Below are positions 53,846 to 62,245 of a stretch of 64,000 bases of DNA, piece by piece. The position numbers and the translations under genes were made by a program. Where the stretch lies: the NCBI RefSeq assembly GCF_000429865.1, contig NZ_KE386977.1, positions 55,043 through 119,042 on the forward strand, given 5' to 3'. Numbering within the stretch: the stretch's first letter is position 1; each line of letters starts with the position of its first letter. Source of the DNA: Cucumibacter marinus DSM 18995 (lineage in GTDB: Bacteria > Pseudomonadota > Alphaproteobacteria > Rhizobiales > Devosiaceae). The notes beneath the pieces were generated by a model, which did not search any database, had not been told where the DNA came from, and saw nothing but the letters and a program-made list of their open reading frames with translations.

Positions 53846-55042
53846 CAGGGCGAAATCGAGATCCTTCAACAGATCGTTCGTGTCCTCGAGCCCGACCGAC
53901 AGGCGCAGTAGTCCAGGCGTGATCCCCTGCTCGAGCCGCACCTCTTCCTCGAACCGCTGATGGGTCGTGGTGGTGGGGTGGGTGATGATCGATTTGGCAT
54001 CCCCGAGATTGTTCGAAATGCGGATCACCGCCAGCCCGTCGGCAGCGGCAAAGGCGCCCGCCTGACCGCCCTTCACCTCGAAGGCGATCATGGACGAGCC
54101 GGCCTCCATCTGCCTTTTCGCAAGCTCGTATTGCGGGTGGCTCTTGTGATGCGGGTAATAGACCCGCTCGATCTTGGGATGGTCGGCAAGGAATTCGGCA
54201 AGCCTGGCAGCCGAGTCGGTCATGGCGCGAACGCGCACCGGCAGGGTCTCGACGCCCTTGGCCAGCACCCAGGCGTTGAACGGGCTCATCGAGGGGCCGG
54301 TCTGCCGGATGAAGGCGTGAATGTCGCCGCCGATCAACTCCTGAGATCCCAGCACCACGCCGCCGAGAACCCGGCCCTGCCCATCGATGTGCTTGGTCGC
54401 CGAATAAACGACGAGATCGGCCCCGAGCTCGAGCGGGTGCTGCCACAGCGCGGTGGCGAATACATTGTCGACGATCAGCACGGCGTTGTGGGCATGGGCG
54501 ATATCGGCCACAGCCGCGATATCGACCAGGGACAGGGTGGGGTTGGTCGGGCTTTCGATAAACACGGCCTTTGTATTCGGCTTCATCGCCCGGGCGAAAT
54601 TCTGCGGATCTTCGCCATCCACCAGCGTGGTCTCGACGCCCCAGCGCGGCAGGAAGTCCTCGACCACATAGCGGCACGACCCGAACAATGCCCGCGCTGC
54701 CACGACGTGATCGCCGGCCCTGACCTGGCTCATCAGAGAGACCGTGACCGCCGCCATGCCGGTGGCGGTGCCGCGCGCTGATTCCGCCCCTTCCAGCATG
54801 GCCATGCGGTCCTGAAAGGTCTCGACCGTGGGATTGGAGAAACGCGAATAGATGTGACCCGGGCTGTCGCCCTTGAACCGCGCCGCCGCATCATCTGAAT
54901 CCGGATAGACATAACCCGAATTCAAATAGATCGGTTCGGCGGTTTCTCCATGCTGGCTTCTCTCGACGCCGCCATGCACCAGCCGCGTGCTGGCCGACCA
55001 GTTGGCCGGAGAGGAAAGGGGGTTCTTGTCGCGCGCGCTCAT
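53834..55042 (-). CDS. metZ: O-succinylhomoserine sulfhydrylase
   Basis: A 402-residue PLP enzyme of the Cys/Met metabolism family. The PLP lysine is in VVYSATKHIDGQG, and the family stretches YSRFSNPTVETFQDR, TGMAAVTVS and TTTTHQR are present. MetZ-type enzymes make homocysteine directly from O-succinylhomoserine and sulfide. The ATG at 55042 has GGAG seven bases upstream; a TTG at 55054 would add four residues. A SAM-II riboswitch and terminator lie directly upstream, so methionine (as SAM) likely represses it. Confidence 0.93.
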   Translation of the reverse strand: MSARDKNPLSSPANWSASTRLVHGGVERSQHGETAEPIYLNSGYVYPDSDDAAARFKGDSPGHIYSRFSNPTVETFQDRMAMLEGAESARGTATGMAAVTVSLMSQVRAGDHVVAARALFGSCRYVVEDFLPRWGVETTLVDGEDPQNFARAMKPNTKAVFIESPTNPTLSLVDIAAVADIAHAHNAVLIVDNVFATALWQHPLELGADLVVYSATKHIDGQGRVLGGVVLGSQELIGGDIHAFIRQTGPSMSPFNAWVLAKGVETLPVRVRAMTDSAARLAEFLADHPKIERVYYPHHKSHPQYELAKRQMEAGSSMIAFEVKGGQAGAFAAADGLAVIRISNNLGDAKSIITHPTTTTHQRFEEEVRLEQGITPGLLRLSVGLEDTNDLLKDLDFALSAV

Positions 55043-55061
55043 CTCGGTCTCCAAACAAAAA

Positions 55062-55082
55062 TACCGGCCGCGTGGGCCGGTA
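55062..55082 (-). terminator. Terminator hairpin between SAM-II aptamer and metZ
   Basis: On the minus strand TACCGGCC pairs with GGCCGGTA around a five-base loop and is followed by TTTTTGTTTG, then the metZ ribosome site. A terminator so close to the start suggests that the riboswitch acts on transcription. Confidence 0.75.
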
Positions 55083-55087
55083 CAGAC

Positions 55088-55175
55088 GGTCCTTTAGCAG
55101 TTTGTTTTAGGAGCGGTTTTCAACGAACCCGGTCCATGGTGGCTGCAATCGGCCGGCCAAATCGCCACCAGGCTG
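55088..55175 (-). ncRNA. SAM-II riboswitch
   Basis: Read on the minus strand: GGTGGCGATTTGG, then CCGATTGCAGCCACC, and 3' GCTAAAGG form the SAM-II core. Stem TGGTGGC/GCCACCA, the A/U-rich strand and the pseudoknot-forming GCTAAA are in the right order and spacing. This class is typical of methionine genes in alphaproteobacteria, which supports both the call and metZ. Confidence 0.9.
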
Positions 55176-55253
55176 TGATCTAAGGCCAATTGCGCCTTGG
55201 CGTCAATCGCTCGGATTGCTAGGGGTGAGCACCACACAGCTGAAGGGCTCCCG

Positions 55254-56366
55254 ATGGGCGACACTTCACCCAAGGGCATTTTCTCCGCCCGCATGATCGA
55301 CGATCTCGCCAGCCAGGGCGCCATATTCGATGGCGGAGGCTTCGATGCAGATCAGGTGCAGCCCGCCAGCCTGGATCTGCGCCTGGACGACCGCGCCTAT
55401 CGCGTGCGCGCCAGTTTTCTGCCAGGACCGGACCACAAGGTGACCGACCGCATCGCGGATCTGCTGCTTCACGAGATTGATCTGACTGCCGGCGCCGTGC
55501 TGGAGCGCGGCTGCGTTTATATCGTGCCGCTGATCGAGGCATTGGCCCTGCCCGAAGATGTGAGCGCGACGACCAACCCCAAATCCTCGACCGGGCGCCT
55601 CGATATCTTCACCCGTGTGATCGCGGATAATGCCCGCTCCTTCGACACCATCGAGCCCGGCTATAAGGGACCGCTCTATCTCGAGATCAGCCCACGCACC
55701 TTCCCGGTGCTGGTTCGGCGCGGCTCGCGGCTGAGCCAGATCCGCTTTCGGCGTGGCCATACCGTGCTCGATGCTGACGAGCATCGCGCGCTCAATGAGA
55801 GCGAAACGCTGGTCTTCTCCGACAATCCGCAGATCGGGGACGGCGTGTCCCTTTCGATCGATCTCAACGGCGAAGGCCGGGGTGGCCTGATCGGCTTCCG
55901 TTCCAAGCGCCATACCGGGGTTGTCGATGTCGACAAGAAGGCTGCGCTCGACGTGCTCGATTATTGGGAACCGCTCTACGATCGCGGCAACCACGCCCTG
56001 ACCTTCGATCCGGATGAGTTCTACATCCTCGTCAGCCGTGAGGCGGTGCACGTGCCGCCCGACTATGCCGCGGAGATGGTGCCTTTCGATCCGCTGGTCG
56101 GTGAATTCCGAGTGCACTATGCGGGCTTCTTCGACCCGGGCTTCGGCCATGACGCGGCCGGCGGCCGCGGCAGCCGCGCGGTCCTCGAGGTCAGAAGCCG
56201 CGAAGTGCCCTTCCTCGTCGAAGACGGCCAGACCATCGGACGGCTGGTTTACGAACGCATGGCCGAGCGCCCGAGGCTGCTCTATGGCAGCGATCTGGGC
56301 TCGAATTACCAGGCCCAGAGCCTCAAGCTCTCCAAGCACTTCAAACCCTTCGATACGGCATCTTGA
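55254..56366 (+). CDS. dcd: 2'-deoxycytidine 5'-triphosphate deaminase (long form)
   Basis: A 370-residue protein with two copies of the dUTPase-like beta fold, about twice the length of the usual Dcd. The first half has VQPASLDLRL, NPKSSTGRLDIFTRVIAD and PLYLEI, the second half EFYILVSREAVHVPPDYAAEM and FRVHYAGFFDPGFG, where the active-site Glu and Arg lie. Long forms are common in alphaproteobacteria and deaminate dCTP to dUTP for dTTP synthesis. ATG 55254 follows GAAGGG; a longer reading to 55197 has no support. Confidence 0.9.
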   Translation: MGDTSPKGIFSARMIDDLASQGAIFDGGGFDADQVQPASLDLRLDDRAYRVRASFLPGPDHKVTDRIADLLLHEIDLTAGAVLERGCVYIVPLIEALALPEDVSATTNPKSSTGRLDIFTRVIADNARSFDTIEPGYKGPLYLEISPRTFPVLVRRGSRLSQIRFRRGHTVLDADEHRALNESETLVFSDNPQIGDGVSLSIDLNGEGRGGLIGFRSKRHTGVVDVDKKAALDVLDYWEPLYDRGNHALTFDPDEFYILVSREAVHVPPDYAAEMVPFDPLVGEFRVHYAGFFDPGFGHDAAGGRGSRAVLEVRSREVPFLVEDGQTIGRLVYERMAERPRLLYGSDLGSNYQAQSLKLSKHFKPFDTAS

Positions 56367-56419
56367 CCGCCGCCGCGCTTTGACGCACATAAGGCCCCGG
56401 CGCATCGCGCTGCGGCCAT

Positions 56420-56493
56420 GCGGGTGTAGCTCAATGGTAGAGCAGGAGCTTCCCAAGCTTAAGACGAGGGTTCGATTCCCTTCACCCGCTCCA
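56420..56493 (+). tRNA. tRNA-Gly (CCC)
   Basis: The acceptor stem GCGGGTG pairs with CACCCGC, the D arm is GCTC-AATGGTA-GAGC, and the T arm is GAGGG-TTCGATT-CCCTT. The anticodon loop TTCCCAA gives anticodon CCC. CCA is encoded in the gene. The anticodon stem has one weak pair and one mismatch at its outer end, which is also seen in related alphaproteobacterial copies. Confidence 0.93.
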
Positions 56494-56495
56494 TC

Positions 56496-57839
56496 TCATT
56501 GCTCGAAATAGGCCGGTATCGCGTAGCTGTCGTGGCAGAACAGGCTGCCCAGCTCGATATTGTGCAAGCAATTCCCGAGCTGCTCGGGCTCGTCGATCCA
56601 GCCGACATAGTCACCGGGCTTGCCGTTGACCAAGGTGCGTTCCGGTCCGTGCTCGAAAGAGGTCACGGCGCCTGACGGCCAGGTGAAACGACCGAAACGC
56701 GTGCGTCCCTCCATGTTGAGATCGGCACTCAGGCGGGTGACGATAATGGCGTCACAAACTTCCTGGTCGGTGACCTGGCCATCACGAACGACTGTGCAGG
56801 TTGCCTCCCGCCGTTCACGGACCTGCCAGTCGCCTTCTTCTGGCCGGCGCCCGGCGGCGAGATCCGCGAGACGCATTCCGCCGGGATAGAACATGTAACC
56901 CGAGACTTCGACGGGCTCTGGGAGCCGCACATAGTTGGCATCGACCATTCTGCGTTCGTTCTGGAACGGATAGAAATCCAGCGAACAATTGGTGTCGCCT
57001 TCATCGCCGAACCCGAAATAGACGCTCGTCAAAGTCCTGGCACCGTCATACGCATCCCTGGTGATAGCCTTGAATTCCGTCGACACATCAGTGTCAGAAA
57101 GACTGGCCGTGGTGCTGTTTGTGGCCCGCCTGAGATCGTTGACCTGCTGAAGCGCATTCTGGCAGGCGAACACGACATGCCGCGGGGTAATCGTCTCCGG
57201 CCAGTCGATGCCGGCCACCTCGATGTCCCACCGCGCCGCATCTTCAACGGTTTCGATCATCCGCATGTCGCTGAATGAAGTGGCGAGCATCTCGGTCAGC
57301 CGGTCATTGGGGAAATGCCAGTTGGCCGCGGTGGAAATGAGTTGTGCGATCGCTTCGGTGGAGACGTCATAGGCCTCGGCGACTGTGTCGGCGGAATAAT
57401 TGCCCTCCGCGATGCTGAGCGCCGGCGCATGAAAGCCGAGACCCGCAGTGGCGTGCATGACCCGGTCGGGAAGAGTTACGTCCTCGCTGTCGATATGCCA
57501 GCGCCCCGCCATGAACAGAACCGCGCAGGCCGAAACACATCGGCGACCGGCCTCTATGCGGGTGCTGACACCTTGCAGCAGCGCGCCCATGCGCACCGCC
57601 TCGGCAAGTGACCCGCCCGGACTGTCAAGGCACAGCGTGCGCCAGCCCCAGGACACCTGGTCCATGGCCTCCTTGAGCTTGAGCCGGTCACCCGGTTCGA
57701 TCAGGCCCTCAAGGGAGAGTGTGCAGCCTTCTTCCCGGTCAGGAAATGTCTTGATCTCCGCTGCTCCCGCGCTCCCGGGCGCCGCAAGCAGCCACAGTGC
57801 AACTGGCGCGGCCAGCGCCAAGCGAATAATCCGGATCAT
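56496..57839 (-). CDS. Secreted ClpP/crotonase-fold protein of unknown function
   Basis: A 447-residue protein with a signal peptide (about 1-27, GAAE). The first half has the features of periplasmic ClpP-like proteins: LCLDSPGGSLAEAVRMG (an oxyanion-type SPGG), then the presumed nucleophile in GRRCVSACAVLFMAG, and later an H in RVMHATAGLGFHAP. The second half has several cysteines (NCSLDF, TCTVV, EVCDAI, NCLHNI) and no recognised family. Close functional relatives are not known to me. It lies next to the tRNA and has no operon partner. Confidence 0.75.
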   Translation of the reverse strand: MIRIIRLALAAPVALWLLAAPGSAGAAEIKTFPDREEGCTLSLEGLIEPGDRLKLKEAMDQVSWGWRTLCLDSPGGSLAEAVRMGALLQGVSTRIEAGRRCVSACAVLFMAGRWHIDSEDVTLPDRVMHATAGLGFHAPALSIAEGNYSADTVAEAYDVSTEAIAQLISTAANWHFPNDRLTEMLATSFSDMRMIETVEDAARWDIEVAGIDWPETITPRHVVFACQNALQQVNDLRRATNSTTASLSDTDVSTEFKAITRDAYDGARTLTSVYFGFGDEGDTNCSLDFYPFQNERRMVDANYVRLPEPVEVSGYMFYPGGMRLADLAAGRRPEEGDWQVRERREATCTVVRDGQVTDQEVCDAIIVTRLSADLNMEGRTRFGRFTWPSGAVTSFEHGPERTLVNGKPGDYVGWIDEPEQLGNCLHNIELGSLFCHDSYAIPAYFEQ

Positions 57840-57913
57840 CCCCTCGTCCCTTCTCGCCCGTCCCGCGCTGCGTATTTGGACAAGACAGCGGGAGAACGGT
57901 CAAGCAGGGCCTG

Positions 57914-59818
57914 TCATTTGGCGTCGGAAGTGGGTGCCATCCGCTCAAACCCCTGCCGCGGCAAACGCGTCATGGCGTGGCGGGTCTTTTCCCATTCAAA
58001 GGGATTGGCAAACAGCTGATAGGCGGCGCGCAGCCCGGCAATGCTCGACAGGATCCAGTAGAGCGGCAAAAGCGCAAGCCAGCCGGCATGGCGCTGCCGG
58101 CCAAAGCGCCTGAGCCCGAGATAGAGGGTGACGGCATTGCAGGCATATCCAAGGAGCAGGATTGCGCCATGGATGGCGATCCATGGGTCGGCAGGCCAGA
58201 TATTGAGCACCCCGAAGGTGAAGCTCTTGATGAGGATAATCGCCAGAAATGCCGCATGCACAGGGGCGGTCAACGCCATCCCGCCGACATAGATCTGGAA
58301 CGCCAGAAATCCGGCCGGGCCGAGCTGGCGGAACAGCGCACCGGTGTTGCGGTTGTGAACGAGAAGGGTCTGCATCCAGCCCTTCATCCAGCGTGTGCGC
58401 TGGCGCACCCAGCCATTGATGGTGACCGGCGCCTCCTCGAAGGTGGCCGAGACCAGCGTTTCGCACCGCATGCCGAGCCGCGCCAGCCGAACCCCGAGAT
58501 CAGCATCCTCGGTCACGTTGTGGCTGTCCCAGCCTCCAGCCTTCATGAGGCTTTCGGCCCGCAGATGATTGGAAGAACCGCCCAACGGAACCGGCAGGCC
58601 CGCCCCTGCGATGGCCGGCAGGATCAGGCCGAACTGGGCCGCATATTCGCTCGCGAACATCTTGGTGAGGAAGTTCTCCGCCGCATTGTCGACGACCAGT
58701 TCCGCCTGCAGGCAGTCGAGCCCGGGATCGGCCTCGAACCGGTCGACGGCCAGGCGGAGTTGGTCCGGTTCAGGGACATCCTCGGCATCGAAGACCACGA
58801 GATACTCCCCGCGGACAAAGGGCAGGGCATAATTGAGCGCTTTGGGCTTGGTGCGAGGCGCTGAATCCTGAACCACGATCAGCTCGAAAGGGCCTCTGTC
58901 GAGATGCGCCTCGACGGCCGCGATGGTCTTCGGGCTTTCCGCCTCGACCACAAACTTGATGTCCAGCTTGTCGCGCGGGTAATCGAGAGCGTTGAGCGCC
59001 TGACACAGCTGGGGCACCAGCGCCGCCTCGTCATAGAGCGGAACCAGAATTGAATACACCGGCAATCGCCCCGGATTCCGCGGCCGGACTTTCGGGCGGT
59101 TGAAGCCCCTGGTGCGCAACGCCGCCATGAGCCGAAACAGGGACGGTCCCAGATAGATGATCGCGAGCGGCGGCGTGATCAAAGGCAGCAGCATGCCGGG
59201 CGCCAGAACGGCCAGGGTGGTCACGGCCAGGACCGCGAGGGCGAAACCGAGCCGGGTTACCGGTCTGATATGGTCGGCAGCGCTGAACCGGCCCTTGAGA
59301 CGGCCAAGCCTGGCGGTTGCTTCGCTCGTCAGCCACGCCTCCCGTTGTCGGGCGATACCGGCCTTGAGTGCCGCTGGCGGCACCACGCAGATGCCGGGAC
59401 CCAGCGCCCGCATGGTGTCAGACCGCTTCGACAGCGCGATCAACTGTTCAAAGCCCGGCGCAACGAACAGCACATCGCGCGCGCCAAGGCGGGCTCTGAG
59501 GCTGGCTTGCTGCGCAATCTGCCCGGAGAACGGGACCTCCGCACCGAATTGCGCCTTGGCGGGAATGACATCGAAATAAGCAAGGCCCAGCCATGCCGCC
59601 GCCCGCGCATACACGCGGCCTTCCGGCAGATCGGCGATGACAGCAAGGCGCCGCATGATATCGGCGCCTTCGAAATTCGCCGTCTCGAGGATGGAAGCGG
59701 CTTGTCCGGCGCTTTCGCAGGCCGAACCCAGAATGGCGCGCACAAGAGCCGCCCGTGGATCGGACTGGTCAGTCTTGTTGGCCGGAAATGCGCGCTGATC
59801 CGGAAATAATGCGTCCAT
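57914..59818 (-). CDS. Family 2 glycosyltransferase, membrane-bound, with N-terminal extra domain
   Basis: A 634-residue protein. The N-terminal ~170 residues resemble a type II secretion E-like N-terminal (MshEN-like) domain, with RLAVIADLPEGRVYARAAAWLGL; two membrane segments follow (about 190-225). The GT-A domain has SILVPLYDE, the DXD-like FDAEDVPEPDQ, TEDADLGVRL and RQRTRWMKGW (the QxxRW of processive synthases). Four membrane segments close the protein. It likely makes an exported polysaccharide, but no partner genes are near. The ATG at 59818 is chosen; a TTG at 59857 would add 13 residues. Confidence 0.88.
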   Translation of the reverse strand: MDALFPDQRAFPANKTDQSDPRAALVRAILGSACESAGQAASILETANFEGADIMRRLAVIADLPEGRVYARAAAWLGLAYFDVIPAKAQFGAEVPFSGQIAQQASLRARLGARDVLFVAPGFEQLIALSKRSDTMRALGPGICVVPPAALKAGIARQREAWLTSEATARLGRLKGRFSAADHIRPVTRLGFALAVLAVTTLAVLAPGMLLPLITPPLAIIYLGPSLFRLMAALRTRGFNRPKVRPRNPGRLPVYSILVPLYDEAALVPQLCQALNALDYPRDKLDIKFVVEAESPKTIAAVEAHLDRGPFELIVVQDSAPRTKPKALNYALPFVRGEYLVVFDAEDVPEPDQLRLAVDRFEADPGLDCLQAELVVDNAAENFLTKMFASEYAAQFGLILPAIAGAGLPVPLGGSSNHLRAESLMKAGGWDSHNVTEDADLGVRLARLGMRCETLVSATFEEAPVTINGWVRQRTRWMKGWMQTLLVHNRNTGALFRQLGPAGFLAFQIYVGGMALTAPVHAAFLAIILIKSFTFGVLNIWPADPWIAIHGAILLLGYACNAVTLYLGLRRFGRQRHAGWLALLPLYWILSSIAGLRAAYQLFANPFEWEKTRHAMTRLPRQGFERMAPTSDAK

Positions 59819-60007
59819 GTTACTCGGTTTTACGCAGAAATACTTATTCACTATCAATTAAAACAAATTGCGATCAAACATTCCATCGCGGCAACACTTG
59901 CGTGTTTCTCCTGTGTAGAAAGCGGGGCCCCATTGGCGGGCACTGCTATCCCCAAAATGACGATTGAGGTCTCGCCATCGGCGCGCCGCTGGGCCATAAC
60001 TCGCTCG

Positions 60008-60862
60008 ATGACGGGGATGCGGTTGGAGTTCCTCTTGAAACGCTTGTTGTGGCGCGCAGCATCGCTGGCTGCGCTGGCGATCGGCCTGTGGTCGATGCCG
60101 ATGGCGGCCATTGTGGCCCAGACCCTGCCCAATCATGTTGATCCGAGTGCACGTGAGGAAGCTCCGGATCTGGCGCAAGTGCCTGCGATCCGCTTCCTGA
60201 CGACCGGCGATTTTCCGCCCTTCAACTTCCGCGACGGGGTGGGTGAATTGACCGGGTTCAATATCGACCTCGCCCGCGGCATCTGCGCTGTGATCGAGGC
60301 ACGGTGCACCATCCAGACCTGGCCCTGGGAGCAGGTGCAGCAGGCGCTCAGCGACAACCAGGGCGATGCGCTGATTGCCGGGCTGTCGATCGACGAGGCG
60401 ACCGCTGAAAAATTCGATTTCTCTCACGTCTATCTGGCGCTGCCGGCCCGCTTCGTGACCGAGAAGTCCGGCGCCGGGTTCCGGCCGGAGGTCATGTCAC
60501 GCGTTGCCGTGCGGCAGGGCTCGGTTCACGCTGACTATCTCAAGACGTTCTTTCCCTGGCATGAGGCGGTGGCGTTCGACACCGAGTTCGAAGCGCTCGA
60601 GGCGGTCGCCAACAATGAAGTCAACGCCTATTTCGGCGATGCGATGCGGGCCTCATTCTGGCTCAACGATCATCCCGATTGCTGCGCTTTCGCCGGCGAT
60701 CCCTATTTTGATCGGGCCTATTTCGGGCCCGGCCTCACTATCGCGGTCAGGGCCGGGCAGGATTCGGTGCGCGCGGCGATCAACTGGGCGCTGGCACGCC
60801 TCAAGCGCGACGGCTCCCTCGACGGCTATTATCTCAAATGGTTCCCGGTGGGATTCTACTGA
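60008..60862 (+). CDS. Family 3 solute-binding protein
   Basis: A protein of about 284 residues with an N-terminal anchor or signal (about 8-35) and the amino-acid-binding fold: FLTTGDFPPFNFRDGVGELTGFNIDLARGICAV, then VAVRQGSVHADYLK and GPGLTIAVRAGQDSVRAAINWAL. These residues match the family that binds polar amino acids. No permease or ATPase gene is next to it, so it is an orphan binding protein or a sensor. The start is uncertain; ATG 60008, 60017 and an earlier in-frame codon (59933) are all possible. Confidence 0.85.
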   Translation: MTGMRLEFLLKRLLWRAASLAALAIGLWSMPMAAIVAQTLPNHVDPSAREEAPDLAQVPAIRFLTTGDFPPFNFRDGVGELTGFNIDLARGICAVIEARCTIQTWPWEQVQQALSDNQGDALIAGLSIDEATAEKFDFSHVYLALPARFVTEKSGAGFRPEVMSRVAVRQGSVHADYLKTFFPWHEAVAFDTEFEALEAVANNEVNAYFGDAMRASFWLNDHPDCCAFAGDPYFDRAYFGPGLTIAVRAGQDSVRAAINWALARLKRDGSLDGYYLKWFPVGFY

Positions 60863-61672
60863 TCAGCGCTTGCGGAAGGGCAAGCCGAGCGACCACCCCA
60901 GACGGGTCGGACCTTCGGCCTGATAATCCTCGAGCCCGATGGTCATGCCGTCATGGCCCTTGGCCGGCTGGTCTGTGTAGACCCGGAACAACCGATCCCA
61001 GAGCGAAAGCAGAAAACCGTAGTTGGAGTTTGTCTCGGCCAGGGTCGAGGAGTGGTGCACGCGATGCATGTCGGGCGTCACGATGAACAGGCGCACAACA
61101 CGATCGGTCGCCCCGCTCAGCTTCAGATTGGCATGGTTGAACAACGCCGCGCCATTGACCGCGGCCTCGAACACCACGACGACGATCGGATCCGCCCCCA
61201 GCGCCAGCACCGCCGCCGATTTGAGCGCGATCGAGAGAATGATCTCGACCGGGTGGAACCGCACGGCCGTGCTCGCATCGAGGTCCTGATCAGTGTGATG
61301 CACGCGGTGAACCCGCCACAAGACGGGCACGTGATGCATCACCCAGTGCTGCGCCCAGATGACGAAATCGAGCACCACGAACGCAATCAGCGCCTCAAGC
61401 CAGACCGGCCAGCCAACCACGTTGAACAGTCCCCAGCCGCTCGATTGCGCCCAGATCGCGGTGAGCGTGGCGGTGATCGGCACAACGAAGGTGATCATGG
61501 AAACCGCCACAAAGGTGGCGATCAATACCCCGATATTGGTCGGCCAGCGCGCAAGCCGCTGATGCCGGCGCTCACGCCGCGGCAGCGCTGTCTCGAGCAG
61601 GGTCATGATCAAGAAGATCGCCACGAAGGTGGCAAAACGGAACTGACCTTCACTGAGCCCGAACAGCGCCAT
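60863..61672 (-). CDS. Sterol desaturase / fatty acid hydroxylase family protein
   Basis: A 269-residue membrane protein with the histidine clusters of the family: HWVMHH (about 108-113), HRVHHTDQDLD (about 121-131) and HRVHHSS (about 204-210), which bind the diiron centre. Four or five membrane segments are predicted. It hydroxylates an unknown lipid. Its stop codon is adjacent to that of the convergent binding-protein gene, without an intergenic space. Confidence 0.88.
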   Translation of the reverse strand: MALFGLSEGQFRFATFVAIFLIMTLLETALPRRERRHQRLARWPTNIGVLIATFVAVSMITFVVPITATLTAIWAQSSGWGLFNVVGWPVWLEALIAFVVLDFVIWAQHWVMHHVPVLWRVHRVHHTDQDLDASTAVRFHPVEIILSIALKSAAVLALGADPIVVVVFEAAVNGAALFNHANLKLSGATDRVVRLFIVTPDMHRVHHSSTLAETNSNYGFLLSLWDRLFRVYTDQPAKGHDGMTIGLEDYQAEGPTRLGWSLGLPFRKR

Positions 61673-61677
61673 CGCCG

Positions 61678-62085
61678 CTAAAGCGCCCGGTGTCTGGCCC
61701 GCGCTGCTGTCTCGATGGCCACGCGGGTCAGGCGATCAACGCCGAGCCGTTCGCCGACAAGCTGCAGAACGCGTGCTTCTTCAGGGTTCACGACAAGGTC
61801 CGCCGCCGCCACTTCCATGGCCACCGCATAGGCGGTGTCGCCCAGATGCTGGGGCACGGCCTCGCCGATTGCGGACAGCACGCCCTGCAGCCCGGCTTCC
61901 GAATTGACGAGATCGGCGCATTGCCGCGCCACGTCCGGCAGGTCGTTTTCATCGAAGCCGGAAAAGATCGGCAGATTGCGGACAACCGATCCCATGCGGC
62001 GCAGCTCTTCGTCGGTCATCGAACGGTCCGAAGCCGAAACGGTGACCATGATGTAGATAAGGGCTTCCTGTACGGAAAGCGGCAT
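61678..62085 (-). CDS. TerB-like (tellurite resistance TerB family) protein
   Basis: A 135-residue all-helical protein. It has [24 protein letters not shown] and later [23 protein letters not shown], the duplicated D-x-x-x-x-x-E-E metal-binding pattern of TerB-like folds. Function is unknown. It lies six bases after the hydroxylase start on the same strand, so the two may be cotranscribed. Confidence 0.85.
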   Translation of the reverse strand: MPLSVQEALIYIMVTVSASDRSMTDEELRRMGSVVRNLPIFSGFDENDLPDVARQCADLVNSEAGLQGVLSAIGEAVPQHLGDTAYAVAMEVAAADLVVNPEEARVLQLVGERLGVDRLTRVAIETAARARHRAL

Positions 62086-62245
62086 GACGATGTCCTCAAC
62101 CTTGTCGTCCCGATGCCTTTACCTAGGAAGCTCTGGGCCCCTTGGCAAGCCGTGCCGTTCGGGGGAAACCGTTGACTGCCAGACAGGAACGGTGCAACAC
62201 CGGCCCGGCCCGCTTCCCGGGCCTGACAACAAACGAGAAAGAAAA

